DNA of 64,000 nt from Spirosoma endbachense. GTDB taxonomy: Bacteria > Bacteroidota > Bacteroidia > Cytophagales > Spirosomataceae. The position numbers were made by a program, and so were the translations under genes. Shown here piece after piece: positions 8,498 to 19,162 of the stretch (position 1 is the stretch's first letter; the number at the start of each line of letters is the position of its first letter). The stretch lies in the NCBI RefSeq assembly GCF_010233585.1, contig NZ_CP045997.1, positions 5,089,284 through 5,153,283 of the forward strand. Direction: 5' to 3'. The notes beneath the pieces are model-generated. The model saw only the letters and a list, made by a program, of their open reading frames with translations, did not search any database and had not been told where the DNA came from.

Positions 8498-9139
8498 TCA
8501 TAATTGTTTGACAAACGGGTTTGATCGCTTCTCCTGACCAATTGTCGTTGGATCCATATGTCCCGGATAAACGATGTAATCATCAGGTAAGGTGTAAAAT
8601 TGAGTTCTGATACTATTAACGAGGTCGGCATGATTGCAATACGGGAAATCCGTACGACCTACGCTTCCCCGGAATAGTACATCTCCGCCAATTATATAAC
8701 GATCAGCGTGATTCACGAAGGCAACATGACCCGGTGAATGACCCGGTACAAAGATGACATCGAGTGTTGTATTCCCAAACTTAAATTGATCCCCTTCCTC
8801 CAGATGTTCGTCAATTTCTGACGGCTCATAGCCTCTCAAACCATAAATAGCACAACGTGTGGGCACATCGTTATAAATTACCATGTCGAGCTCATGCAAA
8901 TAAGCCTTAACCCCAAATTTACGCTTTACATAAGCGACGCCAAAAACGTGGTCGAGGTGTGAATGCGTAAGCAGCAGATATTTGACGGTGAGTTTGTGGT
9001 CAGTAATGAACCGCCCAAGTGCTTCTTTTTCTGCCTGATCGTAACAACCTGGGTCGATGATAACAGCCTCACCGGTTGCGTCGTCGGCAATTACGTAGGT
9101 ATTTTCTTGAAGTGGTGAAAACTCGAAGGCCTGGATCAT
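8498..9139 (-). CDS. Metallo-beta-lactamase fold hydrolase, glyoxalase II-like
   Basis: The 213-residue protein has the metal motif THSHLDH (His59, His61, Asp63, His64), and the later GHSPGHVAF and PGHMDPTT supply the remaining ligands. Size and pattern match the YcbL/GloB-like group of short glyoxalase II-type enzymes (no C-terminal helical domain), which hydrolyse thioesters; the substrate is unknown. It begins downstream of the RsmI-like gene, separated by a 24-bp imperfect inverted repeat. Confidence 0.85.
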   Translation of the reverse strand: MIQAFEFSPLQENTYVIADDATGEAVIIDPGCYDQAEKEALGRFITDHKLTVKYLLLTHSHLDHVFGVAYVKRKFGVKAYLHELDMVIYNDVPTRCAIYGLRGYEPSEIDEHLEEGDQFKFGNTTLDVIFVPGHSPGHVAFVNHADRYIIGGDVLFRGSVGRTDFPYCNHADLVNSIRTQFYTLPDDYIVYPGHMDPTTIGQEKRSNPFVKQL

Positions 9140-9149
9140 GGAGCAGTTG

Positions 9150-9210
9150 GTAAGTCAGTAAGTAGCTGATGCGTAAGCAACAAACTCGCGTCGGCCACTT
9201 ACTGACTTAC
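9150..9210. repeat. 24-bp inverted repeat between RsmI-like and metallo-hydrolase genes
   Basis: Bases 9150-9173 pair with 9187-9210; the outer 14 pairs are perfect and the inner part has two G-U pairs and one A-C mismatch, with a 13-base loop. The only T-rich exit (TGCTTTTTGTT) is on the plus strand, where no gene ends, so it is not a simple terminator for the flanking minus-strand genes. Confidence 0.8.
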
Positions 9211-9219
9211 TGCTTTTTG

Positions 9220-9921
9220 TTACAAAAGTAAAAACACCGTTGGTTTTTTGCGCAAATCAGGCACCTGTGTTTTCCATTCCCGTATGGTTCGTGTACGTAC
9301 GAAGGCATCGGGGGCGGTCAGATTACAGGCCACACAAAGGCGGGTATTCGGCTCACAATTGGCTATCACTTCAGCAAATAAGGCATCGTTGCGGTAAGGC
9401 GTTTCCATAAAGATCTGAGTCTGCTGCCGCTGTTGTGCTTCTTTTTCGAGGTGGCGAATGGCCCGGGCGCGGTCCTGCCGTTCGATGGGCAGGTACCCAT
9501 GAAAAACAAATGACTGACCGCTCATGCCAGACGCCATAAGGGCAAGTAAAATAGACGATGGGCCTACCAGCGGTTCTACCCGCCAGCCGAGCGAATGGGC
9601 CATTCCTACCACAACCGAACCCGGATCAGCTACACCGGGGCATCCGGCTTCCGACAACACACCAGCATTGCGTTTGCGCTCGGTTAACTCCTGGATCTGT
9701 CGGCGGGTATCGACCGCAGGAGTGTCTTTGTCGAGATCGAAAAATGTCGTTTCATCAATAACCCGAGTGGTTTTCAGGCCACTGATAAATCGCCGGGCAG
9801 TGCGTACATTTTCGACGAAGTAGGCATCCGTTTTTTCAATAACCGACCGGATATGTGTCGGAAGGACCAGCTCGGCGGTGTCGTCGGCCAGCAGTGTAGG
9901 AATGAGATAGAGTGTTGGCAT
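9220..9921 (-). CDS. SAM-dependent methyltransferase, RsmI-like tetrapyrrole-methylase fold
   Basis: A 233-residue protein with RsmI/tetrapyrrole methylase motifs: MPTLYLIPTLL at the start, LSEAGCPGVADPG (SAM binding) and VGPSSILLALMASGM. RsmI 2'-O-methylates C1402 of 16S rRNA, but true RsmI is about 270-290 residues. This shorter form is a common second paralogue in Bacteroidota whose target I cannot state. The ATG at 9921 is preferred over an upstream one at 9942, because the motif starts there and the longer form would overlap the neighbouring gene. It leaves a gap of only 7 bases after the upstream hydrolase. Confidence 0.85.
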   Translation of the reverse strand: MPTLYLIPTLLADDTAELVLPTHIRSVIEKTDAYFVENVRTARRFISGLKTTRVIDETTFFDLDKDTPAVDTRRQIQELTERKRNAGVLSEAGCPGVADPGSVVVGMAHSLGWRVEPLVGPSSILLALMASGMSGQSFVFHGYLPIERQDRARAIRHLEKEAQQRQQTQIFMETPYRNDALFAEVIANCEPNTRLCVACNLTAPDAFVRTRTIREWKTQVPDLRKKPTVFLLL

Positions 9922-9928
9922 GACAAAA

Positions 9929-10699
9929 CTAATTATTGACAAATTTCATCAGTACCTCCACGAATTCCATTGGTTTCTCGGCTTGTACCCAGTGCCCTGC
10001 GCCCTGAATGACTTCGATTTGTGCGTTTGGAAAAATGCGTTTGATCGTCGGAATGTCCTCATCCAGAATGTATGGAGACTCACTTCCGCGGATGAATAAA
10101 GTTGGGTCAGTTACGATTCGTGGATTAGTTAATTCTTCGCCAATGCCATGAAGCTCCCGTTCAATGACAGGTAAGTTCAATCGCCAGGCAAACTGGCCCT
10201 GTTCGTTCCGATACAGATTTTTGAGCAAGAACTGCCGTACTGCCAAAATCGGCTCGTACTGGCTTAGAATGGCATCGGCCTCATTGCGGTTTGTAAGACT
10301 GGTCAGGTCAATAGCCTTCAGGCCGCGTACAAGCTCTGCATGATGAACGGGGTAGAATTTAGGGGCTATGTCAACAACAACGAGTTTGGCAAATGTGCCC
10401 GGATAAGACATGGCATATTGCATGACTGCTTTGCCACCCATCGAATGGCCAACCAGAATTGGCTTTTCTAACCCCTGATCGCTCAGGAATTCGTGCAGAT
10501 CGGATGCCATGTTTTGGTAGTCATGCTCGTCGGCACGGGGCGATTGCCCGTGATTACGTTGATCGAGGGCGAAAACGCGATACCCTTTAGCCGTAATGGC
10601 TTTGCTGATTGTTAGCCAGTTGTCGGATGAGCCAAAGACGCCATGCAGGATGACAATTGCTGGACCGGTTTCGCCAGTTTGTCGGAAGAATAATTTCAT
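9929..10699 (-). CDS. Alpha/beta hydrolase (YbfF-like esterase)
   Basis: A 256-residue cytoplasmic hydrolase with oxyanion motif LHGVFGSSDNW, nucleophile elbow VGHSMGG (Ser86) and C-terminal GAGHWVQAEKP (His236). The early GSSDNW and DQRNHGQSP match the YbfF group of short-chain acyl and acyl-CoA thioesterases. The physiological substrate is unknown. It is translationally close to the RsmI-like gene downstream, so the two probably share a transcript. Confidence 0.88.
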   Translation of the reverse strand: MKLFFRQTGETGPAIVILHGVFGSSDNWLTISKAITAKGYRVFALDQRNHGQSPRADEHDYQNMASDLHEFLSDQGLEKPILVGHSMGGKAVMQYAMSYPGTFAKLVVVDIAPKFYPVHHAELVRGLKAIDLTSLTNRNEADAILSQYEPILAVRQFLLKNLYRNEQGQFAWRLNLPVIERELHGIGEELTNPRIVTDPTLFIRGSESPYILDEDIPTIKRIFPNAQIEVIQGAGHWVQAEKPMEFVEVLMKFVNN

Positions 10700-10714
10700 C
10701 TAATCCAAAGAGTG

Positions 10715-10790
10715 AAAGCGTGCATGAGTTCAGGAGTGAAATCGATTTGCTTTGGCCGACTGGTTTCACTCCTGAACTCATGCACGCTTT
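10715..10790. repeat. 27-bp perfect inverted repeat after selD
   Basis: Bases 10715-10741 pair perfectly with 10764-10790 around a 22-base loop. The right arm runs into the selD stop codon. The flanking genes are co-directional (minus). The T-rich exit on the minus strand is poor (GCTTTCACTCTTTGG), so a terminator role is possible but not obvious. Confidence 0.85.
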
Positions 10791-11871
10791 AATTTACATA
10801 AATAACTTTCTCCCGTTGCTCGACCAATTCACCGAACGATTGGAGGGCGAAACCGTTTTCGGCAGCTACACGCTCGAACTCCGCTGTGCTATTCGGCTCG
10901 ACGGCAATGAGCAAGCCGCCAGACGTTTGTGGGTCAGCCAGAATGTAGCGTTGAGTTTCGGTTAGTTCCGCGATTTTGTGGCCATAACTATCCCAATTTC
11001 GAACGGTGCCGCCTGGAAAGCTTTTTTTCGCCAGATACTCCTCAACAAATGGTAACCTGGGTACGTCGTCAAACGCAATGACTGCACTCAGTCCCGATCC
11101 CTCAGCCATTTCGGTCAGGTGACCGAGCAGGCCAAAACCCGTTACGTCGGTCAGTGCCTTTACATACGGCAATTTTCCTAAAACAGCTCCGAAGCTGTTT
11201 AATTTAGCCATTTGCGCCGGGGCCAGATTAGCATGTTCAGGCTTTAAGATTCCTTTTTTCTGCGCTGTTGTCAGAATGCCGACACCAAGTGGTTTGGTGA
11301 GGTATAAACGACAGCCTTCGGTAGCGGTGTTGTTTTGTTTTAGGTGGTCAATTCGGACCCGACCCGTCACGGCCAGCCCAAAAATCGGCTCGGGCGAATC
11401 GATACTGTGCCCCCCGGCCAGCGGAATTCCAGCTTCCAGACAAACGGCCCGCGCTCCTTCGATGACCTGACCAGCCACGTCGGGCGGAAGTTTGTCGAGC
11501 GGCCAACCCAGGATAGCAATCGCCATAATGGGCTCACCCCCCATCGCATAGACATCGCTGATGGCATTGGCCGACGCAATACGCCCGAAGTCGAACGCAT
11601 CGTCGACAATAGGCATAAAAAAATCGGTCGTGCTGATGATGGCTTCACCCGTTCCGAGATCAAGTACGGCAGCATCATCGCGAGAATCGTTCCCGACAAG
11701 GAGGTTTGCGTAGTTTGGCTGAACGGACGCCGGATTACTGCCCTGACCCATTGGACTGGTGGTCCGGTTATGCAGAATCTGATCCAGTATTTTAGGCGAA
11801 ATCTTACAGCCGCAGCCTGCACCATGGCTATATTGAGTGAGTTTGACGGATGCCGTTTCGGTTGATATCAT
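10789..11871 (-). CDS. selD: Selenide, water dikinase
   Basis: A 360-residue enzyme that makes selenophosphate from selenide and ATP. The N-terminal loop GAGCGCKIS places Cys20, Cys22 and Lys23 at the active site; this is the cysteine form, not a selenoprotein. Downstream AIRS-fold motifs follow: [39 protein letters not shown] and [11 protein letters not shown]. SelD supplies selenocysteine or 2-selenouridine synthesis; selA, selB and the selenouridine synthase are not in the window. Minus-strand TAGTTTTG (plus 11879-11886) sits just before the ATG and may be a -7 element giving a very short leader. Confidence 0.95.
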   Translation of the reverse strand: MISTETASVKLTQYSHGAGCGCKISPKILDQILHNRTTSPMGQGSNPASVQPNYANLLVGNDSRDDAAVLDLGTGEAIISTTDFFMPIVDDAFDFGRIASANAISDVYAMGGEPIMAIAILGWPLDKLPPDVAGQVIEGARAVCLEAGIPLAGGHSIDSPEPIFGLAVTGRVRIDHLKQNNTATEGCRLYLTKPLGVGILTTAQKKGILKPEHANLAPAQMAKLNSFGAVLGKLPYVKALTDVTGFGLLGHLTEMAEGSGLSAVIAFDDVPRLPFVEEYLAKKSFPGGTVRNWDSYGHKIAELTETQRYILADPQTSGGLLIAVEPNSTAEFERVAAENGFALQSFGELVEQREKVIYVN

Positions 11872-12103
11872 AAGGAGACAAAACTAAGAGAGAAAACGCG
11901 TAGTATGGGCAGGAATCCCTTAAAATAAGTACGGCCATCGCTACTGAATGGTTCCACCGTGGTCATAAAGCTATCTAAATGAAACTGTGAGCTTAACAAT
12001 ATCTTAATCGTCATTTATAGAACGTAACCGACTTGAAATATGGCTATTTGTAGAATGTAGTGTATAGGTATTCAAATAGTGGTACTTTTTTAAGATAGCT
12101 TGC

Positions 12104-12133
12104 TTTGTCGACTCAAAAAAAGTAGCATCTTTG
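12104..12133 (+). promoter_or_regulatory. Putative promoter of the TonB-dependent receptor gene
   Basis: TTTG (12104-12107), 18 bases, then CATCTTTG (12126-12133, one mismatch to TAnnTTTG) follow the Bacteroidota sigma-A promoter plan. Transcription would begin near 12140, about 60 bases before the preferred ATG at 12201. Confidence 0.5.
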
Positions 12134-12200
12134 TCCTTAAATTAGGGACCTATCTAACCGGATGAGTTGCTCAAAACTACAAACCAAATCAATCACTTCT

Positions 12201-15200
12201 ATGTCAAAACAATTACTGCATTTTAGGGCGGCTTTTGTGCTAGTCAGCAGTATACTACTGTCCGTACTCGGTGGGAGCGGAGCACTAGCGCAGGTAACAT
12301 CTTCGGCGATCAATGGTCGAGTGACCGATTCGAAAGGAGAAGGGCTACCGGGGGCAACGGTTGTTGCAGTTCATACGCCATCTGGGAGTCGTTATGGTAC
12401 GATTTCTAACACCTCTGGTTTTTACACCTTTCCTAACGTTCGGGTAGGAGGGCCGTATACTGTTGTGGTTACGTTTGTAGGATTTAAGGAGCAAACGAAG
12501 AATGATGTGTTTGCCAGTTTAGGAACAACTGCTGATGTTAGTTTTAAATTAACGGATGAAGGAACTAGCCTAAATGAAGTGGTTGTCTCAGGCAACCGAA
12601 ACGATATTTTTAGTTCGGATCGTACGGGTGCTGCTACTTCTTTTGGTCGCGAAGCGATCAATACGCTTCCTACAATTGGTCGTACTCTTACCGATATTAC
12701 GAAATATAACCCCTACGGTAACGGTCAATCATTTGCGGGCCAGGATCCTCGTTTCAATAATTTCACGATCGATGGTTCGGTATTCAATAATGGATTCGGA
12801 TTAGGCAGTTCGGCATTGGCCGGTGGTAGAACGAGCACGACCGCTGTTTCGATCGATGCTTTGGATCAAATTCAGGTCAACGTAGCTCCTTTTGACATTC
12901 GGCAGTCTGGCTTTACCGGCGCTGGTATAAACGCTGTAACGCGGTCAGGTACCAATGATTTCTCAGGGTCTGTTTACCACCTATTTCGCAATACTGGTAT
13001 GGTTGGTAAAACAGCGGCTGGTAATTCGATTGGTACAGTTAATGTTGATGAAAAAACTTATGGTTTCCGCTTGGGCGGTCCGATCATCAAAAACAAACTG
13101 TTTTTCTTCATTAATGCCGAACGGTTTACCAGCAGTAATCCAGCTTTGAGTTATGTTGCTGCCCAACCTGGTGCTACAGGTAACGTATCGAACGTCCAAT
13201 ACTCCGATTTGGTTGACCTGAAAAATTTTATGCAGACGAACTTTGGGTTTGATCTGGGGGCAATAGATAACTATAACAATGAAGTGAAGAGTACAAAAGG
13301 GCTGATTCGTCTTGATTATAATATCAACGACAATAACAAACTGTCGGTTCGGTATTCACACCACAATTCATCGTCGGATCAGGTTATTAGCAATAGTAAC
13401 AGTAGTAACACAGCAGGCAATGGTAACCGGAACGTTTTCCCAAACTCACTCTCGCCACAAAACACTGGTTATATTATTGCAGATAACACTCGTTCACTTG
13501 CTGTTGAGCTAACGTCTAACTTTGGTGGTGGTAAATTTGCCAATGACCTCGTTGGCACATATAACAAACAGATCGAAGACAGAACGTATAAAACTCAGCT
13601 GTTTCCATCGATCGATATCGCACCTGGCGGAACAACGTATACATCGATTGGCTTTGACCCATTCACGCCGAATAACAAGTTGAATTATTCGACGTTAAAC
13701 ATTACAGATAACTTTAGCTATTTCGCGGGGAAGCATACATTGACGGCGGGCTTGGTTTTCGAGCACTACACATCGAATAACGTCTTCTTCCCATCATCGA
13801 ACGGAGTATATGTTTATAACTCAATTGCTGATTTCAAAACGGCGGCTTTGGCGTCAATCAGTAATCCGACTGCCACAACATCGCCGGTTACTGTAGCCAG
13901 ATATAATCTACGTTATTCGTTGATTCCGGGTGGTGGAGAGCCTTTGCAAACGCTAAAACGGAATTTGTACAGTGCATATGTACAAGACGAATTTCAGGCT
14001 ACCCCAAATTTGAAATTAACGCTTGGTTTGCGGGGTGATCTATTCGATTATGACAATAGTACGGCTAAAGATTTTAACAACCCGGTTGTTGCTGGCCTAA
14101 CCTTCAATGATGAAAACGGAAACCCATATAAGATTACTACGGGGACCTTCCCAAAACCGAAACTGTTGCTGTCGCCCCGTTTTGGCTTTAACTTCGATTT
14201 GAAAGGTGATAAGACAACACAGATTCGAGGTGGTACGGGTATTTTTGTGTCTCGTATTCCCGAGGTGTTGATCTCTAACCAATTGGGTAATAACGGTGTT
14301 AACACGGCTCTTATCTCGGTGAATAATACAACGGCTTATCCGTTTGTTACGGATCCCAGTAAGTTGCCAGCCGCTGTCCGTCCGCCTGATCCTTCGTCGG
14401 TTGATCTAACTAAGCTGCTACCCTATACGATCAATGCGTCGGATCCAAATCTTAAGTACCCACAAATCTGGAAAACCAACCTTGCTGTCGATCAGAAATT
14501 GCCATTCGGTCTGGTTGGAACGGTTGAGTTTATCTATAACAAGAACATTCAGGCCCTGCGCTATATCGACGCTAACCTGAAAGCACCTACCCGTACCCTA
14601 AGCGGCCCTGACACCCGTAATGTGTTTCCTGCTTTTGGTGTGACAAGCAGTGGTACTGGTGCCGCGAATACAGTAGCCGTTGCCCGTTATATCAATCCAC
14701 AGATTGCCAACGCATTCGTCCTGAAAAATACGAATAAGGGTGATTCATATATCGTTACGTTCAAATTGGAGAAACCCGTTGTACGGGGCTTTGGTGGAAT
14801 GGTGGCTTATACATACGGACAGGCTCGCGATCTTGCCTTCGTAGGTAGTACGGTTCAGGCCAACGTACCGACTATTTATGGACAGAACTATCTGGCTACA
14901 ACATATTCCGATAATGACTTACGTCACCGAATAAATGGTTATGTCAATTATCGCCTGAACTACGGAGGTAAATTTGGCGGATCTACTGCCTTTACCTTGG
15001 CTGGTACATATGCCAGCGGCAGCAAAATTTCGTACACCTATAATCAGGATGTCAATTTTGATGGTCAGACTAACAATGATTTGATCTACGTTCCAAAAAG
15101 TGCATCTGAACTGACATTTAGTCCGCTTGTAGTAGGAACAGGAGCTAGCGCTGTAACCTATTCGCCGGAGGCACAGCAAGCTGCTTTCGACGCTTATATC

Positions 15201-15599
15201 AATGGAAACGATTACCTGAAAACTCGCCGGGGCCAGTATGCTGAGCGTAATGGTGGTGCCTTCCCATGGCTTGCCCGTTTCGACTTTACGGTGATTCAGG
15301 AATTCTATGTAGCTGTTGGAGCTAAAGGCAAGCGGAACACAATTCAGTTCCGGGTCGACATATTGAACGTTGGTAACCTGCTTAACGATAAGTGGGGTGT
15401 AGGTAATCTGCAAACTACGTTTAACCCGCTCTCTCTAGCGAGTGTGAATACAACGACAGGCGTACCAACCTATCGGTTAGCCACCCAGAATATAAACGGG
15501 CAGACTGTTTTGCTGAAAGATTCGTTCACGAAAAGCGCTTCGCTCAACAGTGGTGACGTTTATCAGGCACAAATTGGCCTTCGTTATATCTTTAATTAG
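12201..15599 (+). CDS. TonB-dependent receptor, Oar-type, with carboxypeptidase-like N-terminal domain
   Basis: An outer-membrane receptor of 1132 residues. The start at ATG 12201 gives a clean signal peptide ending at GALAQ; an in-frame ATG at 12162 would only add a polar extension. A carboxypeptidase regulatory-like domain follows ([18 protein letters not shown] through VGFKEQ), then a plug region ([12 protein letters not shown], [13 protein letters not shown]) and a long beta-barrel ending in the aromatic IGLRYIFN. The plug [20 protein letters not shown] matches Oar/OmpA-related receptors rather than SusC. No SusD partner follows, which fits that group. The ligand is unknown. A strong terminator lies right after the stop. 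Confidence 0.92.
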   Translation: MSKQLLHFRAAFVLVSSILLSVLGGSGALAQVTSSAINGRVTDSKGEGLPGATVVAVHTPSGSRYGTISNTSGFYTFPNVRVGGPYTVVVTFVGFKEQTKNDVFASLGTTADVSFKLTDEGTSLNEVVVSGNRNDIFSSDRTGAATSFGREAINTLPTIGRTLTDITKYNPYGNGQSFAGQDPRFNNFTIDGSVFNNGFGLGSSALAGGRTSTTAVSIDALDQIQVNVAPFDIRQSGFTGAGINAVTRSGTNDFSGSVYHLFRNTGMVGKTAAGNSIGTVNVDEKTYGFRLGGPIIKNKLFFFINAERFTSSNPALSYVAAQPGATGNVSNVQYSDLVDLKNFMQTNFGFDLGAIDNYNNEVKSTKGLIRLDYNINDNNKLSVRYSHHNSSSDQVISNSNSSNTAGNGNRNVFPNSLSPQNTGYIIADNTRSLAVELTSNFGGGKFANDLVGTYNKQIEDRTYKTQLFPSIDIAPGGTTYTSIGFDPFTPNNKLNYSTLNITDNFSYFAGKHTLTAGLVFEHYTSNNVFFPSSNGVYVYNSIADFKTAALASISNPTATTSPVTVARYNLRYSLIPGGGEPLQTLKRNLYSAYVQDEFQATPNLKLTLGLRGDLFDYDNSTAKDFNNPVVAGLTFNDENGNPYKITTGTFPKPKLLLSPRFGFNFDLKGDKTTQIRGGTGIFVSRIPEVLISNQLGNNGVNTALISVNNTTAYPFVTDPSKLPAAVRPPDPSSVDLTKLLPYTINASDPNLKYPQIWKTNLAVDQKLPFGLVGTVEFIYNKNIQALRYIDANLKAPTRTLSGPDTRNVFPAFGVTSSGTGAANTVAVARYINPQIANAFVLKNTNKGDSYIVTFKLEKPVVRGFGGMVAYTYGQARDLAFVGSTVQANVPTIYGQNYLATTYSDNDLRHRINGYVNYRLNYGGKFGGSTAFTLAGTYASGSKISYTYNQDVNFDGQTNNDLIYVPKSASELTFSPLVVGTGASAVTYSPEAQQAAFDAYINGNDYLKTRRGQYAERNGGAFPWLARFDFTVIQEFYVAVGAKGKRNTIQFRVDILNVGNLLNDKWGVGNLQTTFNPLSLASVNTTTGVPTYRLATQNINGQTVLLKDSFTKSASLNSGDVYQAQIGLRYIFN

Positions 15600-15617
15600 T
15601 CTAACCGCTTTTCTTGC

Positions 15618-15655
15618 AAAAATCCCCCGCACAGCTCTTGTGACGGGGGATTTTT
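15618..15655 (+). terminator. Intrinsic terminator of the TonB receptor gene
   Basis: AAAAATCCCCCG (15618-15629) pairs with CGGGGGATTTTT (15644-15655), with four more inner pairs after one bulge, followed by a run of six T. A textbook rho-independent terminator. Confidence 0.93.
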
Positions 15656-15717
15656 TATTACACAGAAAGAGCAATGCGCAAGAAACAGCAGGCCGTTAGT
15701 ACTTAGTTATCGTTCGT

Positions 15718-16974
15718 ATGCTCACCTTTCCTCACTATATCCTAATACTGATGTTGTGGCCTGTTTATGACGCTATAGCGCAGCAAATAGGGCAAACGCT
15801 GCCGGTTTGGCAGCAAGGTCAGCTTGACATTCATCACATAAATACGGGCAGAGGAAACGCTACCTTCGCAATACTACCGGATGGAACTACCATATTGATT
15901 GATGCGGGTTCGATCAATCCCATTGACTGGCGAACCAACAAGCCCCGTAACTTACCAATTAAACCTACCGACGAACGGCAGGCTGGCGAGTGGATTGCCC
16001 GCTATATCCGGAAAGTTCTGAGCTTTCAGCGTGATCCCGTACTCGATTACGCTGTTATCTCTCACTTCCACGATGACCACATGGGATCTCCGCTTCACCT
16101 AACGAAGAAAGCAAAGGAAGGCTATGTGTTGACTGGAATAACAGAAGTAGCAGACTATATACCCATTCGTAAGATTCTGGATCGCGGCTGGCCCGATTAC
16201 ACCTATCCTCAGCCGTTCGATAATGACTCTATGGTTATTAACTATCGTCAGTTTCTGGTTGCCAAAACTCAAAGCAAAGCCCTCACAGTAGAGCGATTTA
16301 AGGCTGGCCGGACGGATCAGATTACATTAGTAAAACAGCAGAATTTATATCAGAAGACGTTTCAGATAAGAAATCTGGCTGTCAATGGCGAGATCTGGGC
16401 GGGCGAGAATCAACCTTGCCGCAAGCTGTTTCCTGAACTGGCAACGCTGTCAACGAATCACTACCCAAATGAGAATATGTGCAGCATTGCCCTGCAGATT
16501 CACTATGGTGATTTCGATTATTTTTCTGGAGGAGATATTCCGGGCGTTTTGCAATTTGGAGAACCCGGCTGGCATGATGTAGAGACACCACTGGCACAAG
16601 TGGTTGGGCCAGTGGATATTCAATCGGTTGATCATCACGGGTATAAAGATTCGCAAAATGGAGCCTTGCTGGCCGGTTTACGCCCTCGTATTTTTGTGAT
16701 CCCAGCCTGGGCTTCATCACATCCCGATCGTACTGTGCTTGAACGAATTTATTCTGAACAAATCTATACCGGCAATCGTGATGTGTTCGTGACCAATCTA
16801 CTTGACGAAACCAGATCAGCGATTGGTGACCTGGCATCCCGGCTAAAAAGTACCTCCGGTCATGTTGTGGTACGGGTTGAGCCAGGCGGTAAAGTTTATC
16901 GTGTGTTGGTTTTGAATGATGAAAATGAACAGCTACAGGTCAAGGCAATTCATGGGCCCTATCAGGCGAAGTGA
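15718..16974 (+). CDS. Exported metallo-beta-lactamase fold hydrolase
   Basis: The 418-residue product begins with a hydrophobic signal (LILMLWPVYDAIAQ), so it is probably periplasmic or surface-exposed. The metal-binding SHFHDDH gives His116, His118, Asp120 and His121; the HHINTGRGNATFAILPDG start and later SVDHHGYKDSQN resemble ComEC/Rec2-type hydrolase domains. Those families act on phosphodiester or related bonds; the substrate here is unknown. It precedes an exported GDPD by 54 bases on the same strand, so the two may be co-transcribed. Confidence 0.82.
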   Translation: MLTFPHYILILMLWPVYDAIAQQIGQTLPVWQQGQLDIHHINTGRGNATFAILPDGTTILIDAGSINPIDWRTNKPRNLPIKPTDERQAGEWIARYIRKVLSFQRDPVLDYAVISHFHDDHMGSPLHLTKKAKEGYVLTGITEVADYIPIRKILDRGWPDYTYPQPFDNDSMVINYRQFLVAKTQSKALTVERFKAGRTDQITLVKQQNLYQKTFQIRNLAVNGEIWAGENQPCRKLFPELATLSTNHYPNENMCSIALQIHYGDFDYFSGGDIPGVLQFGEPGWHDVETPLAQVVGPVDIQSVDHHGYKDSQNGALLAGLRPRIFVIPAWASSHPDRTVLERIYSEQIYTGNRDVFVTNLLDETRSAIGDLASRLKSTSGHVVVRVEPGGKVYRVLVLNDENEQLQVKAIHGPYQAK

Positions 16975-17028
16975 AACAGAAGCCGTCGGATTGTAGTGAC
17001 ATAAAAATTTAGTACTGCATAACGGATT

Positions 17029-17895
17029 ATGAAAATCATCAGTTTCTTTTTAGTCGCCGTATTTATATCGGTTGAAGTCTGCGGCCAATCGATTAATCGG
17101 TTTCACGATAGCAAGACAATAGACTCGTTTCTTAAATACCAGTCTGGACGAAAACGACCACTTATTTTAGCGCATAGAGGTGGACCTGCTTCGTCTGATA
17201 CTGAAAATTCAATTCCAACATTTACTAAAACGGCAAAGGCGCTTCCTGATGCAATTATCGAGATGGATGTGCGAATGACGCGCGATAGCAACTTTGTGCT
17301 GCTGCATGATGCGACCTTGGATCGTGAGTCGAATGTAACAGGAGATGTGGCTCAATGGTCGTTGCCTGATTTAAAAAAGATCAGGCTCAAGACTCTGGCC
17401 GGTGAGCTAACCGATCAGCCTATTCCAACATTTGGCGATGTACTGGCCTGGAATCAGAATCGGTATGTATTGGCTCTTGATATAAAGCCCGGAACCGATC
17501 CGGTGCGCGTTCTGAACGAAGTGCGTAAGCATCAGTCCGAATATTGTGTTTTTGTCATTTGCTATTCGCTCGCCGATGCACAGCGTGTTCGCGATAAGTA
17601 TCCGGCTCTGTGGCTGGCAGTTGGCGTTAATAGCATGGCTGATCTGGAGCGCTTAGAAATGAATCCATTAGCATCAGACCGATTAATTGCACTGACGCCC
17701 CAGAAACCCCAGCCAGCCGCATTCTATGAGCGCCTGCACAAGCTCGGAATTCCATGCTCTATCGGTACTTATGGACCGAATCAGTTAGACGAAAAGCCAC
17801 TTTCCCAGGCCACGTCTGGGTATCGCGAACTATTCCGGCAAGGCGGTGATATTGTAACCACTGATCGACCAATTGAGGTATCTACTTTATTCTAA
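17029..17895 (+). CDS. Exported glycerophosphodiester phosphodiesterase
   Basis: A 288-residue enzyme with signal peptide (FFLVAVFISVEVCGQS). It hydrolyses glycerophosphodiesters to glycerol-3-phosphate and an alcohol. GDPD motifs are present: LAHRGG (His49, Arg50), TENSIPTF (Glu59, Asn60), IIEMDVRMT (Glu78, Asp80), LLHD (His93, Asp94), and the C-terminal GGDIVTTDRP. Its export suggests scavenging of phosphate and glycerol from lipid headgroups, or a sugar-phosphodiester role. It converges on a patatin-like lipase gene. Confidence 0.92.
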   Translation: MKIISFFLVAVFISVEVCGQSINRFHDSKTIDSFLKYQSGRKRPLILAHRGGPASSDTENSIPTFTKTAKALPDAIIEMDVRMTRDSNFVLLHDATLDRESNVTGDVAQWSLPDLKKIRLKTLAGELTDQPIPTFGDVLAWNQNRYVLALDIKPGTDPVRVLNEVRKHQSEYCVFVICYSLADAQRVRDKYPALWLAVGVNSMADLERLEMNPLASDRLIALTPQKPQPAAFYERLHKLGIPCSIGTYGPNQLDEKPLSQATSGYRELFRQGGDIVTTDRPIEVSTLF

Positions 17896-17918
17896 ACGAT
17901 AGCCTGAGCTGGTTTCGG

Positions 17919-18887
17919 TTAACTATTTTTTATCTTCAATACATCCGTCCCGGCCTGGTATCCGGAAACGATCATCCGGCCAATATCGTCGGAGGTGAAT
18001 TTCATCATGTTCAGATAAAGCGGCTCCGTCGGTCTGATGATTGTTAGCTGAAGTTTTCGGCCGTCGAGTTTTTCCCGATCGGCAAAACGTTCGGCCCAGG
18101 CAATGTCATTGTTTACCAACTGATTGACCGTAATGTCCTTAACACGGTCCATCAGGTTCAATAAGTTTCGGTAATTGAACTTCTCGTTATAGATCTTGCG
18201 GGCATGGCAGGCAACACAGGCGATGTCAGTTGCACCGTCTTCAATCGCGACGCGCAGGGGGGCCACTTCACGCAGGCCACCGTCCAGAAAAGCGCGTCGG
18301 TGATCCCCACCAATCTGTACGGCGGGCATCAGAAAGGGCAGTGAACTGCTGGCATACACATATTCGAGGAAGTCGGGGTCCTGGGCGTCAGCATAGCGCA
18401 TATCGCCTTCAATAATATCTACAGCCCCAACTTTAATCTTCAATGGGCCTTTTCGGATGGCATCCAGGTCAACGTGACTGCGAATCAGAGCTTTGATAGG
18501 CGAGTTGTCCAGAAGGCCATCAAACCGACGGATGAGCGTGTTGTAGCCTAACCGGAACCGCGATCGAATAACGGCTACGTCGTCGGGTTTAGTAATGTTT
18601 CGAATCCAGAACTCGATCAGGTATTTACCCACTTTTTCCCAGTCGATGTGGCCACTTTCGGCATATTGACGGGCGGTTTCGTTGGCTATGAACGTTGCAT
18701 TAAGACTTCCTACTGAAATGCCATAAAGCTGATCGGGCACGAAGCCCGACTCAAAAAGAGCCATGACGGCCCCGGCCTGAAATGCACCTTTTAATGAACC
18801 TCCGCCTAGAACAAGAGCTTTAATGGGCTTTACTTCGGAAGAAACTGCTGTTGGATGGGGTACGGGGGGGACCGGATTGTTGATCAT
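17919..18887 (-). CDS. Patatin-like phospholipase
   Basis: The 322-residue protein has the patatin Ser-Asp dyad: oxyanion loop LGGGSLKGAFQAG (28-40), nucleophile GISVG (Ser58) and LDGGLREVAP (Asp202). It should release fatty acids from glycerolipids. There is no signal peptide; the proline-rich N-terminus (NNPVPPVPHP) is probably disordered. Its convergence with an exported GDPD gene gives a local lipid-breakdown theme, but separate strands mean separate control. Confidence 0.9.
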   Translation of the reverse strand: MINNPVPPVPHPTAVSSEVKPIKALVLGGGSLKGAFQAGAVMALFESGFVPDQLYGISVGSLNATFIANETARQYAESGHIDWEKVGKYLIEFWIRNITKPDDVAVIRSRFRLGYNTLIRRFDGLLDNSPIKALIRSHVDLDAIRKGPLKIKVGAVDIIEGDMRYADAQDPDFLEYVYASSSLPFLMPAVQIGGDHRRAFLDGGLREVAPLRVAIEDGATDIACVACHARKIYNEKFNYRNLLNLMDRVKDITVNQLVNNDIAWAERFADREKLDGRKLQLTIIRPTEPLYLNMMKFTSDDIGRMIVSGYQAGTDVLKIKNS

Positions 18888-19162
18888 AAAAGACGCATGA
18901 AGTTGAGGTAGATTAGCAGTAAGTTGCCAGTTTTTGTGGTATAAACAAAAGGAAACAGATTATAAAACGGCATTCGGGAATATTGGTTTTATGGCTGGCT
19001 TTTTCGGCGTCTGCGCTTTCCTTGCTATACTTGCCGAAAATTTAGTCGATAGTTTATCGTCGATAACCGTTTGTCAATAGGTAGGAGCACATATTACGCG
19101 TATCTGTTGTTGTCTTAATACGAACGATCATTGATTGCCTACTATTGACTACCGACTCCAAT

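Noticed and set aside
11344..11865. 173-codon plus-strand frame opposite selD
   Set aside because: Antisense shadow of a well-conserved gene; no protein pattern.
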